Positions 42,655 through 51,623 of a stretch of 64,000 bases of DNA are shown here, piece by piece (within the stretch, counting starts at the first letter, position 1; each line of letters opens with the position of its first letter). The stretch spans positions 62,001-126,000 of the forward strand of contig NZ_BATR01000112.1 of the NCBI RefSeq assembly GCF_000739655.1, in the 5' to 3' direction. Below the pieces are notes generated by a model. The model saw only the letters and a program-made list of their open reading frames with translations, was not told the DNA's origin and searched no databases. Source of the DNA: Verrucomicrobium sp. BvORR106 (GTDB lineage: Bacteria; Verrucomicrobiota; Verrucomicrobiia; Verrucomicrobiales; Verrucomicrobiaceae). Made by a program: the position numbers and the translations under genes.

Positions 42655-42748
42655 AGAAGGCGTGACGGGGACCGGTACAAGGGTGTTGCGTTTTGCCCAT
42701 GGACGTCCACACTGGAGACTTCTTCACCCCCTCTGACCTCCCCAAGCC

Positions 42749-43144
42749 ATGAGTGATCGCAACGCGAAATCGGAATACCTCGTCCTCTCCCGCGGCCAGT
42801 GGGACAAGTCGCTTTCCAAAGAGCAGATTCAGACCGCCATCGACTCGTTTTACGTCTGGATCGAAGGCATGATCGATGAGGGCAAGATGAAGCATGGTCA
42901 GCGGCTTGCCGTGGGCGGAAAGACGGTGGGAGCCAAGGGGGTGATCGTGGATGGCCCATTCGGCGAATCGAAAGAAGTGATCGGAGGCTACTGGTTCATT
43001 GTCGCGGAGAATCTCGACGAGGCCGCAGAGTACATCTCGGGCAATCCCTGTATCCAGTGCGGGCTCTTCTTTGAACTGCGGCCTCTGGAACTGGAGCGTG
43101 CCAGAGCGTATGCCGAGACGAATGAAACGCCGGTGGAGGCGTAG
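42749..43144 (+). CDS. YCII-related domain protein
   Basis: A 131-residue protein of the YCII-related (DGPF) superfamily, often found with ECF sigma factors. The hallmark VIVDGPFGESKEVIGGYWF lies at about 66-84, followed by the helix NLDEAAEYISGNP. These small proteins have a ferredoxin-like fold; an enzymatic role is suggested for some but not established. It follows the frameshifted serine hydrolase by 94 bases and converges on the first response-regulator gene. An ECF-like sigma factor gene lies 2.3 kb away, not adjacent as in the common pairing. Confidence 0.87.
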   Translation: MSDRNAKSEYLVLSRGQWDKSLSKEQIQTAIDSFYVWIEGMIDEGKMKHGQRLAVGGKTVGAKGVIVDGPFGESKEVIGGYWFIVAENLDEAAEYISGNPCIQCGLFFELRPLELERARAYAETNETPVEA

Positions 43145-43224
43145 ATGACGAACGGAGGGAAGGAGGGCGCCGACAAAGGTTGCGACCCATACCCGCTCCC
43201 TCATGGGTTCATGGAGGCAACGCA

Positions 43225-44019
43225 CTATGAAGCATCCGGCGGCGGTGCCTCCAGGTGTCCCGTCATGGCGTGCCACTCTGTTGCGAGCCGGCGGGTGGAG
43301 GCTGCGTCAGGCATGTGCAGCTTCTTTCGGATGTTGGCCCGGTGGGTGTCCACGGTCTTCACCCCCAGGTCGAGCTGACGGGCGATTTCATGCGTATCCA
43401 GGCCCTGGCCAAGGCAGCGGAAAACATCCAGTTCGCGGCCGGAGAGGGGAGTGAGGAAATCACGGGTGCCTCCGCCAGCATCCAACAGTGCCTTGATGAC
43501 GATGTGTTGTCGGAACGTCCGGCTGACGTGGGGCTCATGCCGGGCGGCCTTTTTCAATGCGGAACAGAGGCTCCTGAGCGGATCGTCCTTCCGGGTGTAT
43601 CCCACTGCACCCGCAGAGAGGGCAAGGGCGGCGTACAGAGGCTCCTCGTGGTGAGACACGATCAGAATGGCGACATCGGGATCCCGTCCTAGCATTTCCA
43701 GGAGGATGCCAGTGCCGTCTCCTTCAGGGAGGCAGGGGTCGAGCACCACCATGTGCGGCCGCTCCGTCTGGAAGACCTCCAGCGCGGTGGTCGCCGTCCC
43801 GGCCTCCCCGCAAACGGCAAAGCCGCTGAGCTGGCGGAGGATGGCCCGGACGCCGAAGCGGAAGATGGGATGGGCATCCACCAACAGCACCCGGCAAATG
43901 CTCCGAGAGTCAGGCGCAGGGATGCTGCCCGACTCCCACTCCGCAGGGGTAAGGATCTCTGCGGAGGAAGGGGGAGGCGAGGTCGGCTGTGCAGTCACTT
44001 CAGCACGGTGAGATTCCAT
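43225..44019 (-). CDS. NarL/LuxR-type response regulator (first of three)
   Basis: A 264-residue two-component response regulator with an N-terminal receiver and a C-terminal LuxR helix-turn-helix. The phosphoacceptor is Asp94 in VVLDPCLPEGDG. The acidic pocket reads LLVDAH, so the usual second aspartate is an alanine, which may weaken phosphorylation. The DNA-binding part is LSGRELDVFRCLGQGLDT and KTVDTHRANIRKKL. The 40-residue N-terminal extension before the receiver is proline-rich. No histidine kinase gene adjoins it. It is the most divergent of three related regulators in this region and probably acts at different promoters from the other two. Confidence 0.9.
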   Translation of the reverse strand: MESHRAEVTAQPTSPPPSSAEILTPAEWESGSIPAPDSRSICRVLLVDAHPIFRFGVRAILRQLSGFAVCGEAGTATTALEVFQTERPHMVVLDPCLPEGDGTGILLEMLGRDPDVAILIVSHHEEPLYAALALSAGAVGYTRKDDPLRSLCSALKKAARHEPHVSRTFRQHIVIKALLDAGGGTRDFLTPLSGRELDVFRCLGQGLDTHEIARQLDLGVKTVDTHRANIRKKLHMPDAASTRRLATEWHAMTGHLEAPPPDAS

Positions 44020-44148
44020 GGCCCGAATGGTGAGGCGGGGCGTGCCGATCCTTTTTCCCTGAATCGTGCGTGGGATCGGTGCCGGAGCATGGATGTGATA
44101 AAGAGTACTGCCTCCTGACTGATTTCCCGCCGGGCACGTCTCTTCTCG

Positions 44149-44886
44149 TTAGTTGCGCCCTGCCGCCATCCGGTTGGCGGGCTTTTCCCCCAGCAGTTTC
44201 CACTCCCGGGCGAGCTTCACCATATCCTCCGCTGATTCCAGGGAGAGTTTGGTCTTGATGTGAGCCCGGTGGGTTTCGATGGTTTTCACACTCAGGCCCA
44301 GACGGTCAGCGATTTGTCGGGTGCCCAAGCCCTTGCCGAGCCAGTGGAACACTTCCATTTCGCGGTCGGAGAGTCCTTGAAGAGTGTAGCTTTCCTGGGG
44401 TTGGCCGTTGTTCTGTAGGAACTGCTGAATGAGATGCCGCTTAAGCCGGGGACTCAGATAGTAGTCCTGCCGCAAGGCATGCTCGATGGCATCCTCAAGC
44501 TGATCGAGAGAGTCATCCTTCCGCAGGTAACCACAGGCACCGGCCCGCAAGGCCCGGAGGCCATAGAAGGCTTCATCATGCATGGAGACGATGAGGATGG
44601 GGGTGCGGGGGGCTTCCGCCTTCATCATCTTTGTCAGTTCAATGCCATCTCGTCCGGGAAGGCTAATGTCCAGCAGGACGAGGTCCGGTTTCAGTTCCCG
44701 GAAGGCAGCCAGGGCAGTGGCAGCGTCTTCCGCCTCTCCACAGACCTCGGCCATGGCCATATCGCTGATCAATTCCCTGAGCCCAAACCGAAAGGCTGGG
44801 TGATCGTCCACCACCAGGATGCGAGACTTCGTCGGCGCGTTGATGACGGATTGGGGAGGTTCTAAAGATGTGTCTCCTGCCTTCAT
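44149..44886 (-). CDS. NarL/LuxR-type response regulator (second of three)
   Basis: A 245-residue response regulator. Receiver: ILVVDDHPAFRFGLREL with the acidic pair, phosphoacceptor Asp73 in LVLLDISLPGRDG, and the lysine in GYLRKDDSL. LuxR domain: LSDREMEVFHWLGKGLGT and KTIETHRAHIKTKL. The ATG at 44886 is chosen since the residues encoded upstream to 44985 lack similarity. It is strikingly similar in both domains to the regulator at 50150-50893, sharing FYGLRALxAGAxGYLRKDD, so the two are paralogues. No kinase gene is adjacent. Confidence 0.92.
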   Translation of the reverse strand: MKAGDTSLEPPQSVINAPTKSRILVVDDHPAFRFGLRELISDMAMAEVCGEAEDAATALAAFRELKPDLVLLDISLPGRDGIELTKMMKAEAPRTPILIVSMHDEAFYGLRALRAGACGYLRKDDSLDQLEDAIEHALRQDYYLSPRLKRHLIQQFLQNNGQPQESYTLQGLSDREMEVFHWLGKGLGTRQIADRLGLSVKTIETHRAHIKTKLSLESAEDMVKLAREWKLLGEKPANRMAAGRN

Positions 44887-45451
44887 ACCATCACATGGGA
44901 ATCGCCGCTCCAGCCACTGGTGCGTGGACCACGCAGAAAAGAGGCAGAAGATAAGTCCTCCGGCTCGCCCTTGCAGCTGGAGCAAAGACAGCAGGAAGTG
45001 TGCTAGAGCGTGGGACGGACGGAGTGACGCAGAGAAAGAATGTCATGCAATGAGTATGGCCGCCACGTCATGAGCAGGCGGGATGAGATGGGACCGAAAA
45101 TCGCCAATCCTGATCGGATGCTGGCAAGATGATTCATCACCCCCCCCTGATGGATGGCTCAGGGGAGACCTTGGGTGCTAATGCTCGACCGGCAACCGGA
45201 AACTGCCATAGTAGCAGGGTCATGCATCGAGTGTGATGACTTGTTGTGGATGTAGATGACGGCCCGTATCGCACGAGGGTGCAGTGCGGGCCGTCTATGC
45301 GTCTCTGGTGGTGGTGCCCAAGATTTTTGTGGAGGAGCTTGCCCTCGAACCGCCTGGGTTCATGAAACACTCCAGGGCCGGCATTTTGAAAGGCGGAACC
45401 CTTCCTTTGAATTGATTGCCGGATGTGTCTGAATGCCATCCTCGTCATGCG
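44887..45451. other. Intergenic region with a structured hairpin
   Basis: No gene is supported in this 565-base interval between the second response regulator and the sigma-factor gene. The notable element is at 45258-45295: GACGGCCCG pairs with CGGGCCGTC, enclosing a smaller GCAC/GTGC hairpin. Both stems are perfect. It lacks a T run and is about 160 bases from the sigma-factor stop, so it may be a terminator, a small structured RNA or an mRNA-end hairpin. The rest shows no clear feature. Confidence 0.45.
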
Positions 45452-46075
45452 CTAGGGTGCCAGGAGGGTGGCCAGAGTGCGGGAAAGCTTTTTGAGAGCG
45501 AGTACGAGACGGGTCTTCACCGTGCCCAGGGGCAGGCTCAGGTGGCTGGCGATCTGTCTCTGGCTCATGCCTCGGAAGTAGGCCAGTTGCACGGCGTGGC
45601 GCTGATCCTCGGGCAGCCCGTCCAGGCCGGACTGCAGGAGATGATGCAGTTCATTGTGCCGGACCTGCCCGTCAACTGTGACCGTGCTGGCTTCCTCCCG
45701 ATCACGACAGGACTCATAGTGGAGCGCCAGGTTTTGAGCCCGGGTAAGCACCCGGGTGGCATCCATGGCCCGGCGTTTCGCGATGGTGACGATCCAGCCG
45801 TAGGGCTGGCCTTTTTCAGGATTGTAATTTTGGGCCTGGAGCCAGATTTGCAGCAGACATTCCTGCACCACATCATCGCAATCTGCATTGGATGGGAGGA
45901 CCTTCCGGGCTACGGCCTGGAGGTGGCTGCGGTACCGCCGGTGCAGTTCTTCCAGACAAAGTGGGCAGCGTCGCTGGCTGATCAAGCGGATGAGCTCCTG
46001 ATCAGAGAATGAGGCAGGGTAGGAAGGGAGGTGGGAATCCACCTCATGAGAGGGGCTCGGGAGAGCGTCTTCCAT
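45452..46075 (-). CDS. ECF-like RNA polymerase sigma factor
   Basis: A 207-residue sigma-70 family factor with regions 2 and 4 only. Region 2 contains ELHRRYRSHLQAVARKVL and CDDVVQECLLQIWLQA, with the -10 recognition helix PYGWIVTIAKRRAMDATR. Region 4 has GLPEDQRHAVQLAYFRGMS and the helix-turn-helix RQIASHLSLPLGTVKTRL. The layout is similar to SigK-type ECF factors. No anti-sigma factor gene is adjacent. The ATG at 46075 is used. Next to orphan response regulators, DUF892 and a porin, it is likely to control envelope or oxidative stress, which is an inference from neighbours. Confidence 0.92.
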   Translation of the reverse strand: MEDALPSPSHEVDSHLPSYPASFSDQELIRLISQRRCPLCLEELHRRYRSHLQAVARKVLPSNADCDDVVQECLLQIWLQAQNYNPEKGQPYGWIVTIAKRRAMDATRVLTRAQNLALHYESCRDREEASTVTVDGQVRHNELHHLLQSGLDGLPEDQRHAVQLAYFRGMSQRQIASHLSLPLGTVKTRLVLALKKLSRTLATLLAP

Positions 46076-46167
46076 CGCTAGAAGAGTCGAGAGTCTCGAT
46101 GTAAGATAAAAGGCCTGGGCTGGCAGTGTCCTGCAAACCATCGCCGAGAGTCAGGGAATGCCCCGCT

Positions 46168-46440
46168 TCACGGCCGATCCTGCCACACACTCCGTTCCGG
46201 GGCCATGAAGAGACCCAGATCCCCGTCGCTGGCGACGTCCTCAGTGCGAGCCCACTCGAGAAGGGTGGAGACGAAGGAACCGAAAGACATGCCCATGCGC
46301 GCAGCCTCAGAGTCCACCCATACGGCGAGTTCGGCATCCAGCGCCACCTTGCGTACGCAGGTGTCGGTGGGAATGGGTTGAGGGGGAGAATGGACTGGGG
46401 ACTGGGCGGCAGTGCCGAAGAGCGGATGGATGGATTGCAT
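46168..46440 (-). CDS. Small ribbon-helix-helix-like protein
   Basis: A 90-residue protein starting MQSIHPLFGTAAQ. After a proline-rich N-terminal part, RKVALDAELAVWVDSEAARM and SFGSFVSTLLEWAR have the strand-helix-helix pattern of CopG/Arc-type DNA-binding proteins. The frame opens upstream to 46512 but without similarity, so the ATG at 46440 is chosen. It lies 92 bases upstream of the sigma-factor gene on the same strand. It could be a small repressor or an antitoxin-like protein, but no toxin-like partner is visible. Confidence 0.5.
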   Translation of the reverse strand: MQSIHPLFGTAAQSPVHSPPQPIPTDTCVRKVALDAELAVWVDSEAARMGMSFGSFVSTLLEWARTEDVASDGDLGLFMAPERSVWQDRP

Positions 46441-46760
46441 GAATGCAAAGATGGCTGGGCGTGAAATCCGCGGTGAGGGGGGAGACTGCGGCAGGAGTCT
46501 GAGCAGCACCATAACGCAGGGTCTGCTGACCTCTGAATGTTAAGTGCATCCCTGATCGATTTCTAGGGGTTCTTTCTTAGACTTTCGGTTAGCTGGTAGT
46601 TTCTTTCTCAGGCGCGCCCCAGAGGAAGCGCAGTCGCGATTGGTCAGAGACAGCCATTCGGGCACTGCGTCGAGGCAGCAATTACCCCAAGACGTTGCAC
46701 AAGAATTGCTTGCGCCAGAGGCAAGGCGGACTATTTCCGAAACCGCTTCACCGACTCGAC

Positions 46761-48143
46761 ATGAGCAAATATTCCTCCGCCATCCGTCCCGTGCCGTCTC
46801 GTCATCGCGTTTCTGGGAAGCTGCTACGGGCAAAGAAGCTGGGATGTTCCCTGATGGTGATGGGATTATGGGGTGGGGCGCGTGCCTATGCACAACCGGA
46901 CGCGGTGCCGGTGCCACCTTCTTCTGTGGAGCAGGGGCAGACCCCTCTGGAGGAGGCTTTCAGCGGCCGACCTCGTCGGGCGCAGGCGGCTCAGGCTGCG
47001 GTGGAGGCCCCGCCGGGGACGAAGTTTAGTCTGGACTTCCGCACCATGTATCTGGGGCGGCAGAACTACGACGGCTCCGAGACGGAGAGTCTGGCGACCG
47101 GGGGGTGGGCTGGGGTGAAGACCGACTACTTCCTCGACCATTTCTCCTTCGGTGCCACGGGGTACACCTCCCAGAAGCTGCATGGCGACGCTGACGAGGA
47201 TGGCGCGCTCCTCTTGGGACGTGGTCAGCATGGTTACGAGGTGCTGGGGGAGCTCTATGCGGATGTGAAGATCGTTGAAGGGCTGAACCTCACAGTGGGG
47301 CGCAAGGAGTATGACACCCCCTTCATCAACCGGAACGACTCCCGGATGACTCCAAACACGTTTGAAGCCATCTCCCTGATGGGTGGCACCAAGATCGGAA
47401 ACAAGGGGGCGTCCTTGCGATACGGACTGGGCTACGTGGACTCCATCAAGGAGCGAAACTCGGACGAGTTTGTCTCCATGTCGGTGGACGCGGGTGCCGA
47501 AGTCGAACGGGGCGTGATTGCGGCCGGGGGATTGTACAAGCAGGGGGGCTTCTCCCTTGGGGCGCTGGACTACTACTGCCCGGACATCGTGAACATCGGC
47601 TTCGCGGAGGCCAAAATGGAATTCAACATCCGGGAGGGATTCGCCCCGCGGCTGGCGGTGCAGTTCATTGATCAACGGAGTGTCGGGGATGATCTGCTGC
47701 TGAACCCTGGCGACAGTGGCCAGCAGTACGGCATCAAAGCCGAACTGCCAGTGGGGCAGGCGCTCTTCACCGCGGCGTACACGAACATCAGCGGTGAGAT
47801 GGGCATGATGAGCCCCTGGGCTGGATATCCGGGCTACACCAGCGTGCAGGTGGAAGACTTTAACCGCGCAGGAGAAGCTGCCTGGATGCTGCGCGCCGCG
47901 TATGAGTTCAAGGAAATCCAAGGGCTCAGCACCTATGCGCTCTGGGTGCATGGCCTGGCGCCGGATGAGCCCGGGAAGCAGGCCCGGGATGAGTACAACT
48001 TCAACCTTCAGTGGAATGCACCGGATGGGGCGTTCAAGGGCCTCTCTCTGCGGCTGCGCTATGCGCTGGTGGACGAGCGAGCGGCGGCGACGGATGAACT
48101 TACGGATCTCCGACTGATCTGCAACTACGCAATCAGTTTCTGA
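46761..48143 (+). CDS. Outer-membrane porin, OprD-like
   Basis: A 460-residue exported protein with a signal peptide ending GGARAYAQPD and an alternating beta-strand barrel through to the C-terminus. Segments such as FSLDFRTMYLGRQNYDG, GVKTDYFLDHFSFGATGY and LTVGRKEYDTPFINRNDSR resemble the OprD porin family, which passes small nutrients and cations. The last strand ends in the aromatic NYAISF, as outer-membrane barrels do. It is divergent from the ribbon-helix-helix gene and convergent with the DUF892 gene. The ATG at 46761 gives a normal signal peptide; the frame is open further upstream to 46695. Confidence 0.85.
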   Translation: MSKYSSAIRPVPSRHRVSGKLLRAKKLGCSLMVMGLWGGARAYAQPDAVPVPPSSVEQGQTPLEEAFSGRPRRAQAAQAAVEAPPGTKFSLDFRTMYLGRQNYDGSETESLATGGWAGVKTDYFLDHFSFGATGYTSQKLHGDADEDGALLLGRGQHGYEVLGELYADVKIVEGLNLTVGRKEYDTPFINRNDSRMTPNTFEAISLMGGTKIGNKGASLRYGLGYVDSIKERNSDEFVSMSVDAGAEVERGVIAAGGLYKQGGFSLGALDYYCPDIVNIGFAEAKMEFNIREGFAPRLAVQFIDQRSVGDDLLLNPGDSGQQYGIKAELPVGQALFTAAYTNISGEMGMMSPWAGYPGYTSVQVEDFNRAGEAAWMLRAAYEFKEIQGLSTYALWVHGLAPDEPGKQARDEYNFNLQWNAPDGAFKGLSLRLRYALVDERAAATDELTDLRLICNYAISF

Positions 48144-48330
48144 CGCAGCGGAAAGGCGGGTGGATTCGGGGCCCAAGGATCACAGCCCCTGGTCATCTGC
48201 TGGCCCGATCCTGACTAAGGGAAACCGGGGGCGGAGCGGCCAGGGGCTGGATTGGGGGTCAGAGATGCGTGAGGCTGCTTCTGGATGCAGCGATTTTCCC
48301 CACGCAAAATTGGGGTCGAATAAAAGAGAA

Positions 48331-48834
48331 TTACGGGGCTGCAGCCTGAGCCTCGACGTTCACGGTGTTCATGGCCAGCTTGGTGAGCTTCTTGTCTGTG
48401 TCACCTTCCTCGTCCAGAGTGGTCTGCAGCACGCTGGCGGCAGCTGACTCGCCCAGGATTTCTGCGAAGGTTCGAGCCGTGCCATAGGCGGCAATTTCAT
48501 AGTGCTCCACCCTCTGGGCGGCACCGATGAGCAGGGCATCCACCACCTCGGGAGTCCCTCCCTTGCTGATGAGGTCTGAGCCTTCAGCGATGAGGCCCTC
48601 CATGGCTTTGCACTTCTCCACCCGGGAGGTGGTCTCGCCCATGTCGGACAGGATCTTCTCCAACCGGTTCACATGTTCCTCGGTCTGGCTGAGGTGTTCT
48701 TCAAATCCCGCGGCGAGCTCTTCATTGGAGCTGGCTTTGGCCATCTTTGGCAGGGCCTTGGTCAGCTGGCGCTCAGCGCTGAGAAGGTCCTTGAGTTCAT
48801 GCACGTAAGCGTCGTGAAGTGTTTCGAGTTTCAT
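48331..48834 (-). CDS. DUF892 ferritin-like protein (YciE/YciF type)
   Basis: A 167-residue four-helix protein. MKLETLHDAYVHELKDLLSAERQLTKAL (here split across the first helix) is the diagnostic start of the YciE/YciF (DUF892) family. GFEEHLSQTEEHVNRLEKI and AAQRVEHYEIAAYGTARTFA carry the Glu and His residues that would bind a di-iron centre. The last helix includes LQTTLDEEGDTDKKLTKLA. Members are stress-induced and often lie beside catalase or regulatory genes. Here it converges on the porin gene and sits among stress regulators. The ATG at 48834 is preferred; a longer frame has no matching residues. Confidence 0.92.
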   Translation of the reverse strand: MKLETLHDAYVHELKDLLSAERQLTKALPKMAKASSNEELAAGFEEHLSQTEEHVNRLEKILSDMGETTSRVEKCKAMEGLIAEGSDLISKGGTPEVVDALLIGAAQRVEHYEIAAYGTARTFAEILGESAAASVLQTTLDEEGDTDKKLTKLAMNTVNVEAQAAAP

Positions 48835-49058
48835 ACATGGTGGCATCGCGGAGTTGGCAGAGGTCGGGGGTGACGGATGCACCCCTGATGGCAGGTTCAG
48901 GGATCACCATTTCCGTGAATGGGGTTCAAGGACTAATATATTCGACATCGAGGGGGCGGCCCATCGCGGCGAGACCTTCTGGGTGTGATGCACACGATGC
49001 GACATGCAACGCCGCACTCGGAGGAATGCGGCTCCGCTACGCCCTGGTGAATCCCGGG

Positions 49059-49535
49059 TCAGTCTTCGTGAGCCAACACCAGGGCTTCTGCAGGAGTGGA
49101 AACTGCCACCGCAAAGTCACCGCGCAGGATGCGCAGAGCGAGACGTTCCTCATTGATCTCCCGTGCCGTGCGTACTCCCAGACGACGGAGCACTGGCAGA
49201 GGTGGGCACCAGCCCTGCACCGCGTGTTGCAGCAGGAAGGCTCCCACAGCCAGGGTGAGCCAGCCCCAGCGGCGGTCTTCCACGATCGCCAGCGTGGCAG
49301 AGGCAAGTACGATCGTGGAGGCATTGGCCTCGAGCACGCGTTCGATGTCCCACTCCTGTTCCAGCACCAGGAGACGTTGTGTGATGGCATCCTTGTCACC
49401 TGCGGCCAGTTGGGTCAGGCGATCCTCCATCTTCCGGCGGATGCGAAGGTTCACCTCATCGGCTGTGTTGGCGGCCACGCGGTCATCGGTGGCAGGCGAG
49501 GAATAGCTGGAACGGATGGTATTGGCTGAATTCAT
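49059..49535 (-). CDS. DUF2892 inner-membrane protein
   Basis: A 158-residue protein. The C-terminal half resembles the YgaP-type DUF2892 membrane domain: two hydrophobic stretches (about 75-110, including LTLAVGAFLLQHAVQGW), CPPLPVLRRLGVRTAREIN and a charged tail. The N-terminal 60 residues are soluble and helical (LTQLAAGDKDAITQRLLVL). In YgaP the domain anchors a rhodanese; here no rhodanese is attached. The ATG at 49535 is preferred. It lies between the DUF892 gene and the divergent proline-rich lipoprotein gene; a stress-linked role is suggested only by context. Confidence 0.85.
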   Translation of the reverse strand: MNSANTIRSSYSSPATDDRVAANTADEVNLRIRRKMEDRLTQLAAGDKDAITQRLLVLEQEWDIERVLEANASTIVLASATLAIVEDRRWGWLTLAVGAFLLQHAVQGWCPPLPVLRRLGVRTAREINEERLALRILRGDFAVAVSTPAEALVLAHED

Positions 49536-49754
49536 CGTCAGTCGGGGTGAGGGGCAGGAGGGAGCCGTTAGGAGCTCCATTCCTGTACCTGGGTTTGATT
49601 TCCCGACTGAATCGACGCCCAACCGGATTCCCAACGCCTCCAATGCAGCAAACTGGCCTGTGACCAGCCGCCTGATGGGGAAATAGGGGAATCGCCCGAC
49701 CTGCGTGGGACGGGATGGGGCCGATCTGTATGAAAAGACCCTGTCCCCACACCC

Positions 49755-50111
49755 ATGAACGCCCTCCGCCCCTTCCTCCTGGTCTGCTCTGGTTGTTTCC
49801 TCGTGTTTGCTGCCACGGCATGCGACCGCAACAAAGAGCATGGGCCGCGGCAGGAAGGGCCGCCCACGCGGGATTACGACACGCCACGCGATACCGGATC
49901 CGATCCCACACGTCCGGCCACACCCATACCCCCGCAAGGCGGCAGTGCCACTCCGGAGGGCGCTCCTGCTCCGCCTGCTGTGCCGGGCGCGCCCGCTGCA
50001 CCTGCTCCAGGGCCGCCGCCTGCGCCTACCCCGGCACCGAGCGCTCCTCCTGTGCCAAGTGCGCCAGCGCTGCCGCAGGCGCCGCCAGCGACCCCGCCTT
50101 CACAGGAATAG
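49755..50111 (+). CDS. Proline/alanine-rich lipoprotein
   Basis: A 118-residue predicted lipoprotein: MNALRPFLLVCSGCFLVFA is followed by the lipobox ATACDR. The mature chain has a charged N-terminal part and then a run of Pro-Ala-rich sequence (APAPPAVPGAPAAPAPG and similar), expected to be extended and disordered. It resembles spacer or tether lipoproteins rather than an enzyme. It is divergent from the DUF2892 gene and converges with the third response-regulator gene. Low complexity prevents family assignment. Confidence 0.7.
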   Translation: MNALRPFLLVCSGCFLVFAATACDRNKEHGPRQEGPPTRDYDTPRDTGSDPTRPATPIPPQGGSATPEGAPAPPAVPGAPAAPAPGPPPAPTPAPSAPPVPSAPALPQAPPATPPSQE

Positions 50112-50149
50112 GCCGACTGGCTGGCACTTGTCCCACTTGAGCGAGGTCT

Positions 50150-50893
50150 TCACCTCTCCTCGTGGGCGTTGCCAGCGTGCGCCAAGGCGCAGGATTGTTC
50201 GTCCAGCTCATGCCACTCACGAGCCAGCTGAACGATCGACTCCGATGTGGGCATGCGCAGTTTGCTTTTGATATGCGCCCGATGGGTTTCAATGGTTTTG
50301 ACGCTAAGCCCAAGTTGCATCGCGATCTGCCTGGTGCCCAGCCCTTTGGCGAGCCAGTGAAATACCTCCATCTCCCGGTCGGAGAGTCCTTGAATGCCCT
50401 GCTTGCCCTCTGGCTCCACCGTGGCGGTGTGCGAGAGCTTCGTGACGAGATGAGCGAGGAGCTTGGGGCTTACATAGTGGATTCTGCTCGCGGTATGGCG
50501 GATGGCATCAGCCAGTTGGGAGAGGGTATCGTCTTTGCGCAGGTATCCATAGGCCCCGGCCTTGAGGGCACGCAACCCGTAGAACAGCTCGTCATGCATG
50601 GTGAGGACCAGCACGGAGGTAAGTGGGCGTTCGGCGAGCATCATCTTTGTGACCTCGATACCGTCCCTGCCGGGCAGGCTGATATCCATCACCACCAGAT
50701 CGGGCTGAAGATCACGAAATGAGTCCATGGCAGAGGCTGAATCAGCAGCCTCACCGCACACCTCGAATCCTTCGATGTCGTGCAACATTTCGACGACGCC
50801 AAGTCGAAAGCCCGGGTGATCATCCACCACCAGGACCCGTGAAGTGCGAGCGGACTTCTGAGCGGCAGCAGCGGGAAGAACGGAGGCAGGCAT
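50150..50893 (-). CDS. NarL/LuxR-type response regulator (third of three)
   Basis: A 247-residue response regulator with an intact receiver: VLVVDDHPGFRLGVVEML, phosphoacceptor Asp70 in LVVMDISLPGRDGIE, and GYLRKDDTLSQL. LuxR domain: LSDREMEVFHWLAKGLGT and KTIETHRAHIKSKL. It is a close paralogue of the regulator at 44149-44886, with the same recognition-helix core, so both may bind similar sites. There is no kinase gene nearby. It converges on the proline-rich lipoprotein gene with only 38 bases between stops. Confidence 0.92.
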   Translation of the reverse strand: MPASVLPAAAAQKSARTSRVLVVDDHPGFRLGVVEMLHDIEGFEVCGEAADSASAMDSFRDLQPDLVVMDISLPGRDGIEVTKMMLAERPLTSVLVLTMHDELFYGLRALKAGAYGYLRKDDTLSQLADAIRHTASRIHYVSPKLLAHLVTKLSHTATVEPEGKQGIQGLSDREMEVFHWLAKGLGTRQIAMQLGLSVKTIETHRAHIKSKLRMPTSESIVQLAREWHELDEQSCALAHAGNAHEER

Positions 50894-51064
50894 GACGCGA
50901 TGAATCGCGGCAAATGTGCCTGCCGGGCGTATCGCAATCGCGGTGGGTAACTATCGCTGAGTTTGGTTTTTACCGCGAATTAATGCTGACAGAGCCTTAG
51001 TTTGCAGCGGAAACTCGCATGCTCCCGGCCGGGCAGTTGCTACCCGGCCAGGGCGAGAGGTCAG

Positions 51065-51358
51065 CTAGCGGTGCCCATAGCACTTGTAGACGCGGTGATG
51101 CCGGCCGTACCAGATGTGGACGTGGTGATGACGATGGCTGCCACAGAAGCGCTGCTCAATGCGTGGACGACGATGGTGATGGTGACCATGCCGGTGGCCG
51201 TGACGATGGCCGACGGTTTGAACCTCATGAGTGGCCTCACCATGGCGGTGATTGTGACCTTCACGTGCTGAGGCTGTGGTCGGCATCAAACTAGTGGCCA
51301 GGACCATGGTCGCTGCGGCAAGCATGGCGAAAAAGGGGCGGCTGGAGGGGGGCTTCAT
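51065..51358 (-). CDS. Histidine-rich exported protein
   Basis: A 97-residue protein with a signal peptide ending PTTASAREG. The mature 66 or so residues contain about 20 histidines, in groups such as GHRHGHRHGHHHHRR and SHRHHHVHIWYGRHHR, plus two cysteines and several aromatic residues. Such composition suggests binding of Ni, Zn, Cu or Co in the periplasm. I recognise no named family. It stands alone between a response-regulator gene and the giant repeat-protein gene, with no metal transporter beside it. A composition artefact is possible, but the signal peptide supports a real gene. Confidence 0.72.
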   Translation of the reverse strand: MKPPSSRPFFAMLAAATMVLATSLMPTTASAREGHNHRHGEATHEVQTVGHRHGHRHGHHHHRRPRIEQRFCGSHRHHHVHIWYGRHHRVYKCYGHR

Positions 51359-51525
51359 GTGCGTCAGGGGGGAGGGGTTTGGGGATGGAACGCGGTTCGC
51401 GGAGCAACGTCTGCTACCGGCACTGAATCTTTGATGGAATCAGATGAGTGTTTATTCATCTGAACTAAGATTCGTTTGGGAATCGTCCGCGCGCCCCAGG
51501 GAGGACGGGATCGTCACCTTCATGA

Positions 51526-51559
51526 AGAAGGGCGGGGTGATTGCTCACCCCGCCCTTCT
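51526..51559 (-). terminator. Strong hairpin downstream of the giant repeat-protein gene
   Basis: A perfect 15-base stem, AGAAGGGCGGGGTGA and TCACCCCGCCCTTCT, has a four-base TTGC loop. It lies 65 bases beyond the stop of the giant minus-strand gene. No good T run follows on that strand, but the stability of the stem makes a terminator likely. Confidence 0.65.
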
Positions 51560-51623
51560 ATTGACATTGCTGATGCCTGCTCTCGTTTGTCTGAGAGGCC
51601 CCTCCGGGCTTGGTTCAAATAAA

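Noticed and set aside
46866-48176. 436-residue open frame antisense to the porin gene
   Set aside because: Low-complexity His/Arg/Gly composition without signal peptide or motif; the plus-strand porin explains the region.
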